Shown piece by piece: positions 33,624 to 41,969 of a stretch of DNA of 64,000 bases; position 1 is the stretch's first letter; each line of letters starts with the position of its first letter. The position numbers and the translations under genes were made by a program. Origin of the DNA: Armatimonas rosea (GTDB taxonomy: Bacteria; Armatimonadota; Armatimonadia; Armatimonadales; Armatimonadaceae); contig NZ_JACHGW010000002.1 in the NCBI RefSeq assembly GCF_014202505.1, forward strand, positions 1,426,001 to 1,490,000, in the 5' to 3' direction. Below the pieces are notes generated by a model, which was not told where the DNA came from, did not search any database, and saw only the letters and a list, made by a program, of their open reading frames with translations.

Positions 33624-34215
33624 GGCCGCCCGGCCCCTGAAGCTCCGCATACACTCGGGGATCCGCTGGCTCCACACCTATCTCTCACTCCTGAGCCTAC
33701 TGGTGGTGCTGTTTTTCAGTGTCACGGGGCTGACCCTCAACCACCCCAGCTGGATCACGAGCGGCCTGCACCAGAGCGCGAAGACCGGCCAGCTCCCGGT
33801 GGAGTGGCTCAAGGGGGCGGAGCCCAAGAAGCTAGAGATTGTCGAGAAGCTTCGGAGTGAGTTCGGGGTGCGCGGCGCTCTGGACGAGTTTCGGGTGGAC
33901 GAGCGGGAGTGTGCGATTAGCTTCAAGGCACCCGGCTACTCCGCCGACACCTTTGTGACCCGCGAGACCGGAGCGCTCACCCTGACGATCGCGGAGGAGG
34001 GGACGCTGGCGGCGCTCAACGACCTGCACAAGGGGCGCTACTCCGGCGGACTCTGGGCCAAGCTGATCGACCTCTCCGCGATCTTCTTGACCCTGATCTC
34101 CCTCACGGGCCTCGGGCTGCTCTTCTACCTCAAGCGCATCCGCACGGTCGGCCTGATCGTGGTGGCGGGCGGTGCTGTTCTCTTCTTTATCCTGGCCCGG
34201 CTCGCACTGGGCTAG
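33601..34215 (+). CDS. PepSY-associated membrane protein
   Basis: A 204-residue membrane protein of the PepSY_TM type: helix 1 (WLHTYLSLLSLLVVLFFSVTG) with the family's His pair, an extracytoplasmic PepSY-like domain (about 55-135) and two helices at the C-terminus (LIDLSAIFLTLISLTGLGLL, VGLIVVAGGAVLFFILARLAL). Related proteins carry electrons from the membrane to flavoproteins outside. The TTG start at 33601 overlaps DUF2271. Its stop shares CTAG with the convergent GH3 gene. Confidence 0.82.
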   Translation: MSSERKDKAARPLKLRIHSGIRWLHTYLSLLSLLVVLFFSVTGLTLNHPSWITSGLHQSAKTGQLPVEWLKGAEPKKLEIVEKLRSEFGVRGALDEFRVDERECAISFKAPGYSADTFVTRETGALTLTIAEEGTLAALNDLHKGRYSGGLWAKLIDLSAIFLTLISLTGLGLLFYLKRIRTVGLIVVAGGAVLFFILARLALG

Positions 34216-36668
34216 GGAGTCTTGGCCTCTAGCTTTAGGTCGCGCGACGAGAACCCCACCCAGACCGAGCGTGGGCCGGTGGGAACGACCCAGGCATGCT
34301 TCTCCACCGACCAGTAGGCCAGCTCCCGTGGCCGGACACGAAAGACCAGGTTGAGCGTGTCTCCCGGCGTTATGGTGGCGTGCTGGAAGGCGATGAGCTT
34401 TCGGATGGCCTGAGGCGCGGGGCAGCTCGCGGCAGGGCCAAGATAGATCTGCGGCACCGCCACGCCCGTGCGCTTCCCCGTGTTCTTGACCCGAACGGAG
34501 ATCAGTAAATCGTCTTTGACCGGTGTCACGTTCAGGTCGGAGAGCTGGAACTGGGTGTAGGAGAGGCCGTGCCCAAAGGGAAAGAGCGGGGTCAGCTTCT
34601 GGGCATCGTAGTGGCGGTAGCCCACAAAGATCCCCTCGGAGTAGGTAGCCTTTCCCTCGACCCCCGGATAGCGGTCCGCACGTGCGGTTGGGGCATCGTC
34701 GGCGCGCTGGGGAAAGGTGATCGGGAGCCGCCCACCCGGCTCGGCCTCCCCACAGAGCAGGGCGGCAGTCGCCTCCGCGCCGGCCTGGCCGGGGTACCAC
34801 GTCTCTAAAACGGCGGCGGTCTTGGCGAGCCAGGGCATGGTCACACAGGAGCCCGTGCTCAGCACGACAATCGTCCGTGGGTTGGCCGCGGCGACGGCAG
34901 CGATCAGGGCGTCTTGGTCGCCCGGCAGGGCCAGAGACTCGCGATCCTTCCCCTCTGTCCCTTCATCGTAGGCGCAGACCACCGCGGTCTTGGCGCGCTT
35001 GGCAGCTGCGACCGCCTCGGCGAGGCGCTGGGCGCGGAGCTGGGGAGTCACCCAAGCGAGGCGCAGCTCTAGGTTCTCCTTGGGAGCGGGTATGCCGGGA
35101 GGGCCACCGCCTGCCTCGGCCGTGACCGAGAGCTTGTGCGCCACACCCGCGCTCAGTGTCACCACCACCGTGCCGTTTTTTAGCCCCTCGCGGGTGGGAA
35201 GCAGGCTATCGTTGCCGCCAAAGAAGCGCCCGACACTGAGCAAGGGCTTGCCGTCCAAGACAAGCTGCGCCGTGCCGCGGCGTGCCTGGAGCTTCAGTGC
35301 ATAGCTCCCACTGGTTGGGGCGGTCAGGGTTCCTTCCCAGGTGTACTTCCCGGGCTTCAGGCCCTGCTTGCCCACAAAGTTTAGCGTCGTCGCGCCCTTG
35401 AGCCGTAGTGCTGTGGCCGGGACGGGGACACCGTCGAGGTCGATTCCGGGGACAAAGCGTGGCGCGGTGCCGGTGCGGCGTGCGAGCGCGGTGAGCAGGC
35501 TCTCTTTTTGGAGCGGAGCCACAGCGGCGCTTCCGCCCCCTCCGATAATCGGCACCTGGGCCGGCGGCCCGATGAGCACCAGCGAGCCCAGCTCCGACTT
35601 GCTCAGGGGGAGGGTCTGCCGCTCGTTTCGTAGCAGTACCGAGCCCGCGATCGCGATATCCTGCGCGATCCGGGCATCTTCGGGGGCGATACTCTCCAGG
35701 CTCGAGCGGCGCTTGGTGGCCCCGAGGAGCCCGACTTTATCCAGCGAGGTCAGGATGCGGCGGACGGCGCGGTCCACGCTGGCCTGTGGGACGGTGCCGT
35801 CGGTGAGGGCTTTCTTGAGCGCGGCACCGTAGAAGCTAGGCGGACCAAAGCTGCCCATCCCACTCCCCGGCATCTCCAGGTCGAGTCCCGCGGCGAGGGC
35901 GGGCGCGGTGCTGTGGGTCGCAAACCAGTCCGACATCACAAACCCCGAGAAGCCCCACTCATCGCGTAGGACCGTGGTGAGCAAGAACGGATTCTCGCAG
36001 GCAAAGGTCCCATTGAGCTTGTTGTAGGAGCCCATCACGCTCCCGGCTCCGGCCTGGACCGCCGCCTCAAAGGCAGGAAGATAGAGCTCCCGGAGCGCCT
36101 GCTCCTCGACTTGGACATCGACCGACATCCGGTCCCGCTCGAAGTTATTGGCCGCGAAGTGCTTGACGGTCGCGATCAGCCCCTCCCGCTGGATGGCGCG
36201 GATCTCGGCGGCGACCAGCTGCGCGGCCAGAAGGGGGTCCTCCCCCAGGGTCTCGAAGTTGCGGCCGCCACCGGGGACACGGACGATATTGGTCATGGGA
36301 GAGAGGAGAATATCTTGCTCTAAGGCGCGTCCCTCCTGCCCAAGGATGGTGCCGTAGCGCTGGGCATAGAGCGGGGAGAAGGTCGCGGCCAGGGCGACCG
36401 GGGCGGGGAGGGCGGTCGCGGGGCGCGCGACTCGAATCCCCGCGGGGCCATCGGTGAGGCGCAGCTCCGGGATGCCGAGGCGGGGGACACCCGGAAGGTA
36501 GCCCGCCTGTCCTAGGTTGCGCGGGTCCCGGCTCCCCGAGAGAAACGAGAGCTTCTCGTCTAGGGTGAGCTGCCCAAGGAGCTGCTCGACACGGCTCGAC
36601 TGGGCACGGACACCCGAGGCACACAGCAGGAGGGTAGCGGCGAGGGAGAGGGAGAGCGCTTTCTTCAT
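34212..36668 (-). CDS. Secreted GH3 beta-glucosidase with PA14 domain
   Basis: An 818-residue exported glycosidase. Signal about 1-23; GH3 N-terminal barrel about 30-330 with the nucleophile Asp247 in GFVMSDWFATHS and substrate-binding KHFAANNFE; C-terminal sandwich with a PA14 insertion (about 440-560, TWEGTLTAPTSGSYALKLQA); FnIII-like tail. The acid/base Glu is probably in EGTEGKDRESLALPGDQ. Removes beta-linked glucose or related sugars from oligosaccharides in the envelope. The Met at 36668 follows AAGG. Divergent from MarR at 37 bases, a likely regulator. Confidence 0.92.
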   Translation of the reverse strand: MKKALSLSLAATLLLCASGVRAQSSRVEQLLGQLTLDEKLSFLSGSRDPRNLGQAGYLPGVPRLGIPELRLTDGPAGIRVARPATALPAPVALAATFSPLYAQRYGTILGQEGRALEQDILLSPMTNIVRVPGGGRNFETLGEDPLLAAQLVAAEIRAIQREGLIATVKHFAANNFERDRMSVDVQVEEQALRELYLPAFEAAVQAGAGSVMGSYNKLNGTFACENPFLLTTVLRDEWGFSGFVMSDWFATHSTAPALAAGLDLEMPGSGMGSFGPPSFYGAALKKALTDGTVPQASVDRAVRRILTSLDKVGLLGATKRRSSLESIAPEDARIAQDIAIAGSVLLRNERQTLPLSKSELGSLVLIGPPAQVPIIGGGGSAAVAPLQKESLLTALARRTGTAPRFVPGIDLDGVPVPATALRLKGATTLNFVGKQGLKPGKYTWEGTLTAPTSGSYALKLQARRGTAQLVLDGKPLLSVGRFFGGNDSLLPTREGLKNGTVVVTLSAGVAHKLSVTAEAGGGPPGIPAPKENLELRLAWVTPQLRAQRLAEAVAAAKRAKTAVVCAYDEGTEGKDRESLALPGDQDALIAAVAAANPRTIVVLSTGSCVTMPWLAKTAAVLETWYPGQAGAEATAALLCGEAEPGGRLPITFPQRADDAPTARADRYPGVEGKATYSEGIFVGYRHYDAQKLTPLFPFGHGLSYTQFQLSDLNVTPVKDDLLISVRVKNTGKRTGVAVPQIYLGPAASCPAPQAIRKLIAFQHATITPGDTLNLVFRVRPRELAYWSVEKHAWVVPTGPRSVWVGFSSRDLKLEAKTP

Positions 36669-36691
36669 TGGCGAAACCTTCGTGGTTGGGA

Positions 36692-36708
36692 CATAATGAG
36701 AGGGTATG
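36692..36708 (+). promoter_or_regulatory. Leaderless -10 box of the MarR gene
   Basis: CATAAT at 36692-36697, eight-base gap, ATG at 36706. The region of 37 bases is shared with the divergent GH3 gene. Confidence 0.45.
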
Positions 36709-37158
36709 TTACGTGTACGTAGTATATCACAGGGCCATGAGCTGGCACTGGCGCTCCGCTCCGCGTATCTTGAGATGCACCGGTGTGTCGATACCCAGTT
36801 TCGCCAGACAGGGGTCACGGCGGATCAGTTTGTCGTGCTGAGTGCGCTTGCGGAGGCCGGCTGCCTCACCCAGCGTCGGCTTGCGGACCAGATCACCTGT
36901 GACCAGAACACGCTCCGTGCCATGCTCCTGCTCCTGGAGAAGAAAGGCCTCGTGCTGCGCCAGCCTCATCCTACCGATGGCCGAGCCCGCCTCGTCTCGC
37001 TGACATCGGAGGGCGAGGTGCTCCAGAAGGCACTCTCGGAGCAGCTCAACCCGCTCCGCCAGAGTCTGGGGGAGAGCCTCCGTCCCGAGGAGACCGAGCT
37101 GCTCCTGGAGCTCCTGCGCCGGGTTGCTGCGACGATCTCCGCACCCGCTTCCACTTGA
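36706..37158 (+). CDS. MarR-family transcriptional regulator
   Basis: A 150-residue winged-helix repressor: LSALAEAGCLTQRRLADQIT (helix-turn-helix), DQNTLRAMLLLLEKKGLVLR and the wing DGRARLVSLTSEG. Such proteins repress divergent genes and release DNA on ligand binding. Being between the glucosidase and the esterase, it is likely to control both. It is 13 bases upstream of the esterase. Confidence 0.9.
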   Translation: MLRVRSISQGHELALALRSAYLEMHRCVDTQFRQTGVTADQFVVLSALAEAGCLTQRRLADQITCDQNTLRAMLLLLEKKGLVLRQPHPTDGRARLVSLTSEGEVLQKALSEQLNPLRQSLGESLRPEETELLLELLRRVAATISAPAST

Positions 37159-37171
37159 AAGGTTAACCACG

Positions 37172-38350
37172 ATGAAGACACCTAAGACCCTGCTGGTCTC
37201 TCTTGCTGCTCTGGCACTGGCCAGCTCCTTTGCCTCGCCGGTGGGCGCTCAGCCACCGCAGTTTCAGCGCCCGCCGCAGTTTGAGTCGGTGGAGTACTCG
37301 CCTGAGCGCAAGCTGACGTTCCGTCTCCTCGCGCCCAAGGCCACCGACGTCCGCCTCGGCACGAGCGATCTCCCGGTCACGGGCTTTGGGGGTGTCCGGA
37401 TGAAGAAGGGCGAGAGTGGGATCTGGGAGGTGACGATCGGTCCCGTCCCTGCGGGGGCGTATCGCTACAACTTCAGTGTCGATGGCATCACGGCGCTCGA
37501 CCCGAAGAACCCGGCGACAAGTGAGTCCATGGGCAATAGCTGGAGCCTTGCGGTGGTTCCTGGCGCGGAGTGGATGGATACGAAGAACGTTCCCCATGGG
37601 GCGGTGGCGAGCATCACCTACCACTCGACCGCGCTGGGCAAGGCGCGCCGGATGCATGTCTACACCCCACCCGGCTACGAGAAAGGCAGCGCCAGCTACC
37701 CGGTCTTCTACCTGCTCCACGGCGCGGGCGATAGCGACGACTCCTGGACATCGGTGGGGCGTGCGGGCTTTATCCTCGACAACCTGATCGCGGCGGGGAA
37801 GGCCAAGCCCATGATCGTGGTCATGCCGGCGGGGCATACGGGGCCATTTGGCTCGGGGGGGATCACCAACCAGGATGCGTTTGTGAGTGACTTCAACAAG
37901 GACATCCAGCCCTATATCGAGAAGACCTACCGCACCAAGAACGACCGCGCCAGCCGTGCGATTGCCGGGCTCTCCATGGGCGGCTTCCAGACCCTCGCGG
38001 TCGCGATCCCGCGCCTCGCCGACTTTGGCTACATCGGGGTCTATAGCTCCGGGCTCTTTGGGATCGTCCCGATGGGGGCCCCCGGCCAGACCGCGCCCCC
38101 CGCTCCGGCCCGCTTTCCGTGGGAGGAGCAGAACAAGGCGATCTTAGACAACGCGGCGCTCAAGAAGGGGCTCAAGCTGGTCTGGTTTGGGATCGGCAAG
38201 GACGATTTTCTCCTTACCACCAGCAATGCGACGGTCGCGCTCCTCACAAAGCACGGCTTCACGGTCACCAACCACGAGACCGGCGGCGGCCATACCTGGC
38301 TCAACTGGCGCGACTATCTCATCGAGTTCGCCCCCAAGCTCTTTCGCTAG
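37172..38350 (+). CDS. Secreted esterase (feruloyl/enterochelin esterase type)
   Basis: A 392-residue exported hydrolase. Signal peptide to about residue 26; an E-set/CBM48-like sandwich at about 35-125 (FRLLAPKATDVRLGTSD, GAYRYNFSVDG); alpha/beta-hydrolase domain of the D/Fes family after about 145 with the nucleophile in AIAGLSMGGFQT and the catalytic His in GGGHTWLNWRDY. Enzymes with this layout release phenolic acids or acetyl groups from hemicellulose, consistent with the GH3 neighbour. GAAAGG precedes the ATG at 37172. Its stop shares CTAG with the convergent gene. Confidence 0.88.
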   Translation: MKTPKTLLVSLAALALASSFASPVGAQPPQFQRPPQFESVEYSPERKLTFRLLAPKATDVRLGTSDLPVTGFGGVRMKKGESGIWEVTIGPVPAGAYRYNFSVDGITALDPKNPATSESMGNSWSLAVVPGAEWMDTKNVPHGAVASITYHSTALGKARRMHVYTPPGYEKGSASYPVFYLLHGAGDSDDSWTSVGRAGFILDNLIAAGKAKPMIVVMPAGHTGPFGSGGITNQDAFVSDFNKDIQPYIEKTYRTKNDRASRAIAGLSMGGFQTLAVAIPRLADFGYIGVYSSGLFGIVPMGAPGQTAPPAPARFPWEEQNKAILDNAALKKGLKLVWFGIGKDDFLLTTSNATVALLTKHGFTVTNHETGGGHTWLNWRDYLIEFAPKLFR

Positions 38351-38946
38351 CGCCGTCGGCGCTTGAGCGCGACAATCCCCACGGGGAGCAGCGCAGGCAG
38401 GAGCTGCAGAGCGCCCGGTAGCTCCGGGGTCACGGTAGCTCCTGCCGTCACTGAGACATCGTCGATCCCCCAGAAGTCGGGTTCGTTCAGGAACGAGAAC
38501 GATAGAGGAGTGCTCGCACTGCTGGCGACGACGGTAAACGAGAACTGTGTGTAGTTAAACCAGGTGGCATCGGTCAGAGCATGGACCGGAGCACCGTCCC
38601 AGCTCGCCTGGAAGGCATTGGGAGTCTTGACACTCGCCTCACGGATCAGGCCGTTCTTGAGCCAGTACGAGAAGGTGTAGCTCTGTCCGGCTGTGGTACT
38701 CACGTTCTGGGAGAGTATAAACGGGGGGCCTGCCTCTCCCGACGAGAACCCATAGAACCCCGAGTGCTGCGCGGTGCCCGAGACACTCGAATAGAACGTG
38801 AAGCCACTCCCCATCCATCCCGTGAGGTCACCGGTCTCAAAGCCGGGGTTGGTGACCAGGTTTTGTGCCTGCGCGGCGTGGGGCAGGGCGAGCACGGTGA
38901 GCATCCCGAGGGCAGCGATGCTGGTAAGAGAGAATAAACGGGTCAT
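38347..38946 (-). CDS. PEP-CTERM-like sorted protein
   Basis: A 199-residue exported protein: signal about 1-26 (ending AQAQN), a jelly-roll carbohydrate-binding-like domain (NLVTNPGFETGDLTGW, the opening of DUF642 and CBM_4_9 domains; GIDDVSVTAG, the closing strand) and a C-terminal sorting tail: PELPG, a hydrophobic helix (ALQLLPALLPVGIVAL) and KRRRR. PEP-CTERM tails are cut by exosortase and hold proteins at the surface or in exopolysaccharide. Here the central residue pattern is PELPG rather than PEP. Start at ATG 38946 after CATAGT. Confidence 0.8.
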   Translation of the reverse strand: MTRLFSLTSIAALGMLTVLALPHAAQAQNLVTNPGFETGDLTGWMGSGFTFYSSVSGTAQHSGFYGFSSGEAGPPFILSQNVSTTAGQSYTFSYWLKNGLIREASVKTPNAFQASWDGAPVHALTDATWFNYTQFSFTVVASSASTPLSFSFLNEPDFWGIDDVSVTAGATVTPELPGALQLLPALLPVGIVALKRRRR

Positions 38947-38959
38947 AGGCTCCACTATG
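38944..38959 (-). promoter_or_regulatory. Possible leaderless -10 box of the PEP-CTERM-like gene
   Basis: CATAGT (minus strand, 38954-38959), seven-base gap, ATG at 38946. The gap contains GGAG close to the start, so the box is not certain. Confidence 0.35.
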
Positions 38960-39032
38960 AGCGGTCTGACTTAAATCTCCCTTAAATGGAAGGCGGGCTT
39001 GCCTTAAATTTTCCGTGCTCTGCTGGGTATGA

Positions 39033-39163
39033 CTGCCCTCGACGGTAAACCTCGGGGCTTTGGGGCGTCGTCCCTCCGCCGTTCGCTTCGCTCAGCTTAA
39101 TCTTGTACCGACGAGGCACGAGGAGGCGGCGCGAAGCGCTCTAGAGCCGGACGATCTCCGTCC
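39033..39163. repeat. Interspersed palindromic element, family C copy 2
   Basis: Same 5' block as 27814 for 33 bases and the same 3' block; the hairpin is GGCGC-GAA-GCGCT where copy 1 has GGCAC-GAA-GTGCC. The middle segment instead has GGCGTCGTCCCTCCGCC, a family F module. Its right half is read as the C-terminus of the HEAT gene. Confidence 0.8.
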
Positions 39164-39564
39164 TGGCGGTTGAGAGCAAACGCGGCGCGGGAGCGCAGCT
39201 TCTCATCGCTCTCGCGCTCTAGAATCCGCTCCAGCGCCGCCACCGCGCGGGGATCGTGGGGCTGAAGCCCGAGCTGGTGCACGGTGACCCGCCGCACGCG
39301 GATGCTGGAGTCGTGGAGGGCTCGGTCTACCAAGAGCCCGACGATGTCCACCTCCAGCGGTGCTACTTTGCAGTCCTGGCAGCCCAGCGAGTGCACTGCC
39401 AGCCGCCGGACGTGCGCCGACGGATCAGAGAGGGCTTGGGTAAGCGGGCCGACGCAGGCCTCCGTGGCGAGGTGGTCCAGGAGCCCAGTGGCCTGCGCTC
39501 GCACTTTTGGATCGGGATCGGCCATATCCCTTAGCGCCGCCGCAAGCGTTTCTTCGTTCGACAT
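39097..39564 (-). CDS. HEAT-repeat protein with repeat-encoded tail
   Basis: A 155-residue alpha-solenoid with about four HEAT repeats (DPDPKVRAQATGLLDHLATE, DPSAHVRRLAVHSLGCQDCK, DSSIRVRRVTVHQLG). Its last 22 residues or so (DGDRPALERFAPPPRASSVQ) are translated from a family C element and should be unstructured. A CACAAT box lies five bases before the ATG. Role unknown; probably protein binding. Confidence 0.75.
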   Translation of the reverse strand: MSNEETLAAALRDMADPDPKVRAQATGLLDHLATEACVGPLTQALSDPSAHVRRLAVHSLGCQDCKVAPLEVDIVGLLVDRALHDSSIRVRRVTVHQLGLQPHDPRAVAALERILERESDEKLRSRAAFALNRQDGDRPALERFAPPPRASSVQD

Positions 39565-39649
39565 AGCCCATTGTGCGTGGCGGGCAGAAACACTGTCAAG
39601 GTGGGGGAGGGGGCTGAACCCTTTTGCCGTCCGTACGAACTAATCCAGC

Positions 39650-40258
39650 ATGCAACAAGTACACGCGAGTGGTGCGAGCCCTTTGCCTGGCTCTGTTAAG
39701 CCACGGCTTGTCCAGGGGATGGTACGCTTTGTCACCCCTGTAGGGACGCCGATTCCCCAGCTGGAGGTGTTCTTGGACGGAAAACGGACCCGTACCAATG
39801 CGCAGGGGGAGGCTTTCTGGAGGGGCATCCGTAGCAACTATCTCTACGAAGGCCCTGAGATCGCGATTCGGGATCGAAACTGGGTCTGGTCGCACCAGCG
39901 AGAGCCCCTGTCCGGCGATCTGGAGCGGCGGTTTGTGGAGCAAGGGAGGATGTACCACCGAGCGATTGTGGCGCGTCGGCGCGAGGTTGCTTTTTTCTAC
40001 TACACGGTGAGTGGACCAACCCGTCCCAACTTCGCCTGCTACCTGCTGGAGCTTCATCCCGTCGATCCGTCGGTTCCCAAGCCCACTCCCTATGGCAATG
40101 TCTACCTGACGATCCGACCGGGGCGCTACCGGGTACGGCTGGGAGTGGAGCGGCGGGTGGTGGCTCCGGGCGAGAGGCACGTCATCTGGAGCTGGCTCCC
40201 GGAGACACTGACATTTCGGGGGGGCGAGACACGCTCTCGGCGGTTTGTTGTTCCCTAA
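39650..40258 (+). CDS. Hypothetical beta-rich protein
   Basis: A 202-residue protein with no signal peptide and no family I recognise. The first part (GMVRFVTPVGTPIPQLEVFL, KRTRTNAQGEAFWRG) resembles a carboxypeptidase-regulatory-like or prealbumin-like sandwich, in which a peptide chain carries variable decorations; the rest is strand-rich (RYRVRLGVERRVVAPGERHV). It is alone and convergent with the ABC exporter, overlapping it by 77 bases, which is unusual in this window and questions one of the two ends. Confidence 0.65.
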   Translation: MQQVHASGASPLPGSVKPRLVQGMVRFVTPVGTPIPQLEVFLDGKRTRTNAQGEAFWRGIRSNYLYEGPEIAIRDRNWVWSHQREPLSGDLERRFVEQGRMYHRAIVARRREVAFFYYTVSGPTRPNFACYLLELHPVDPSVPKPTPYGNVYLTIRPGRYRVRLGVERRVVAPGERHVIWSWLPETLTFRGGETRSRRFVVP

Positions 40259-41969
40259 GTGTTTTGTTTGTTAGCGCGAAGACACGGTGCATGCCGCGCA
40301 GGGCGCTCTCGCGGTGGGTGACCAGCAAGACCGTGCGGCCCTCCATCAGGCGCTCCATCGCGCCGAGAACCTCCAGCTCGGTGGTGGCATCGAGGGCGCT
40401 GGTGGGCTCGTCGAGGAGCAGGATCGGGGCATCGCGCAGGAAGGCGCGGGCGAGACCGACCCGCTGACGCTCCCCGCCGGAGAGGGCCGCGCCGCGCTCC
40501 CCGACCTTGGTCTGGTAGCCCTCGGGGAAGCGCTGGATGGCATCGTGGAGCTGTGCGGCCTTGGCGGCGGCCTCGATCTGCGCCTGGGTCGCGCCCGGCT
40601 TTCCCACCGCGATATTTTCTGCGAGGGTTCCGGGGAGGAGCACGGTCTCTTGAAAGACCACCGCGAGCTGTGCGCGGAGCTCGGGGAGTCTGAGCTGGGT
40701 GATCGGGATGCCGTCGAGGGAGATCGTCCCTGCCGTGGGGGAGTAGAGCCGCAGGAGCAGGGAGAGGAGGGTCGATTTCCCGCTGCCCGTCTCTCCCACG
40801 ATCCCGATCCGCTCACCCGGCGCGACCCGTAGCGAGACCCCTTCGACGATCGGGCGGCGGGGGTCGTAGCCAAAGGAGATGCCCTCAAAGCACAGAGCAC
40901 CGCGCACGGGCTGGGGGAGCGCCGTGGGGGCAGTGGTCTCGGGGACCTCGGCGGGCTCGCTCAGAAGGGTCGTGGCGCGCTCCAGACCGACAAGCTGGTT
41001 TTGCAGGCTCGCCCACTTCTTCCCGAGGGTCCTGAGCGGGCTGTAGACCTGGTTGAGGTAGTGCAGGCCAAGCAGCACCTGGCCCACGGTAAGCGTCCCG
41101 CGCTGCGCCGCCGCCACCCCGAGATAGAGCGCCGCCGAGGTCCCGAGCGCGGTCAGGGTCTGGACTCCCATCCCAAAGAGGCCATCGAGGAGCGCGATCC
41201 GCAGGCGTGTCTTCACCGCCTTTTCCGATGCCTCCGCAAAGCGCTGTGTCTGTGCGTCCTCGATCCCAAAGGCCTTGACACTGGTGAGCGCTCCCAGGGT
41301 TGCTTGGACGATCCCCAGCGCCTCGCTCTCTTGCTGCTTGGCGGTGCGCGAGGCCGCTTTGAGGCCGGGACGGGTCGTGCGGGCGGCGAGCAGGAGGGGG
41401 GGAGCGAGCGCCACCCCGACCCAGCCGAGGCTCGTGTCTAGCCGAAAGAGCGCGGTGAGCATCAGCGCCAGGGTCGTGAGTGCCGTGAGGACCGGCAGGG
41501 CACCATCGAGCAAGAACCACTCGATCGACTGGGCATCGGATTGGATGCGGTAGAGCGCGTCGGTGGTGCCACGCTCGATATGCCGCGCCAGCGAGAGCCG
41601 CTGCGCCGCCGCAAAGAGCCGGGCACGCAGGTCACGGATCAGCCGCTGGCCGAGGCCTGTGGAGAGGAGCGTACTGGCGAGGCTCTGGCCCTGCGCCAGC
41701 AGGGTCACCAGCAAGCTTCCTGCACAGAGCGCGGGTAGGGCATTGCCCGAAAACGGGGCGAGCCACGTGGGCAGGGCTCGTTTTTGGAGCACGACATCCA
41801 GCGCGGTCTGGAGCGGAATCGGGGCGAGCACCGCCAGCCCCGCCCCGAGCAGCTCCAGCAAGAGTAGGAGTACGAGCTGCGGCCAGAACCGCCGCGCCAG
41901 CCGCAGAACCTCAGACAACCTACCCCCTAGCCCCCGTCGGGTACCCTCTGGGTGGGGGGATTTTTTCAA
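40182..41969 (-). CDS. ABC exporter (fused permease and ATPase)
   Basis: A 595-residue half-transporter of the MsbA/LmrA type. Six helices lie in about 25-320 and an ATPase domain in 345-580 with Walker A GETGSGKST, Q loop VVFQETVL, signature LSGGERQRVGLARA, Walker B ILLLDEPT and the H loop VLLVTHRES. As a homodimer it could export lipids, peptides or drugs. The TTG at 41969 overlaps the VTC gene by 50 bases; a TTG at 41918, right after the VTC stop, is an alternative that drops 17 low-complexity residues. Likely cotranscribed with CotH and VTC. Confidence 0.9.
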   Translation of the reverse strand: MKKSPHPEGTRRGLGGRLSEVLRLARRFWPQLVLLLLLELLGAGLAVLAPIPLQTALDVVLQKRALPTWLAPFSGNALPALCAGSLLVTLLAQGQSLASTLLSTGLGQRLIRDLRARLFAAAQRLSLARHIERGTTDALYRIQSDAQSIEWFLLDGALPVLTALTTLALMLTALFRLDTSLGWVGVALAPPLLLAARTTRPGLKAASRTAKQQESEALGIVQATLGALTSVKAFGIEDAQTQRFAEASEKAVKTRLRIALLDGLFGMGVQTLTALGTSAALYLGVAAAQRGTLTVGQVLLGLHYLNQVYSPLRTLGKKWASLQNQLVGLERATTLLSEPAEVPETTAPTALPQPVRGALCFEGISFGYDPRRPIVEGVSLRVAPGERIGIVGETGSGKSTLLSLLLRLYSPTAGTISLDGIPITQLRLPELRAQLAVVFQETVLLPGTLAENIAVGKPGATQAQIEAAAKAAQLHDAIQRFPEGYQTKVGERGAALSGGERQRVGLARAFLRDAPILLLDEPTSALDATTELEVLGAMERLMEGRTVLLVTHRESALRGMHRVFALTNKTLREQQTAESVSRPPEMSVSPGASSR

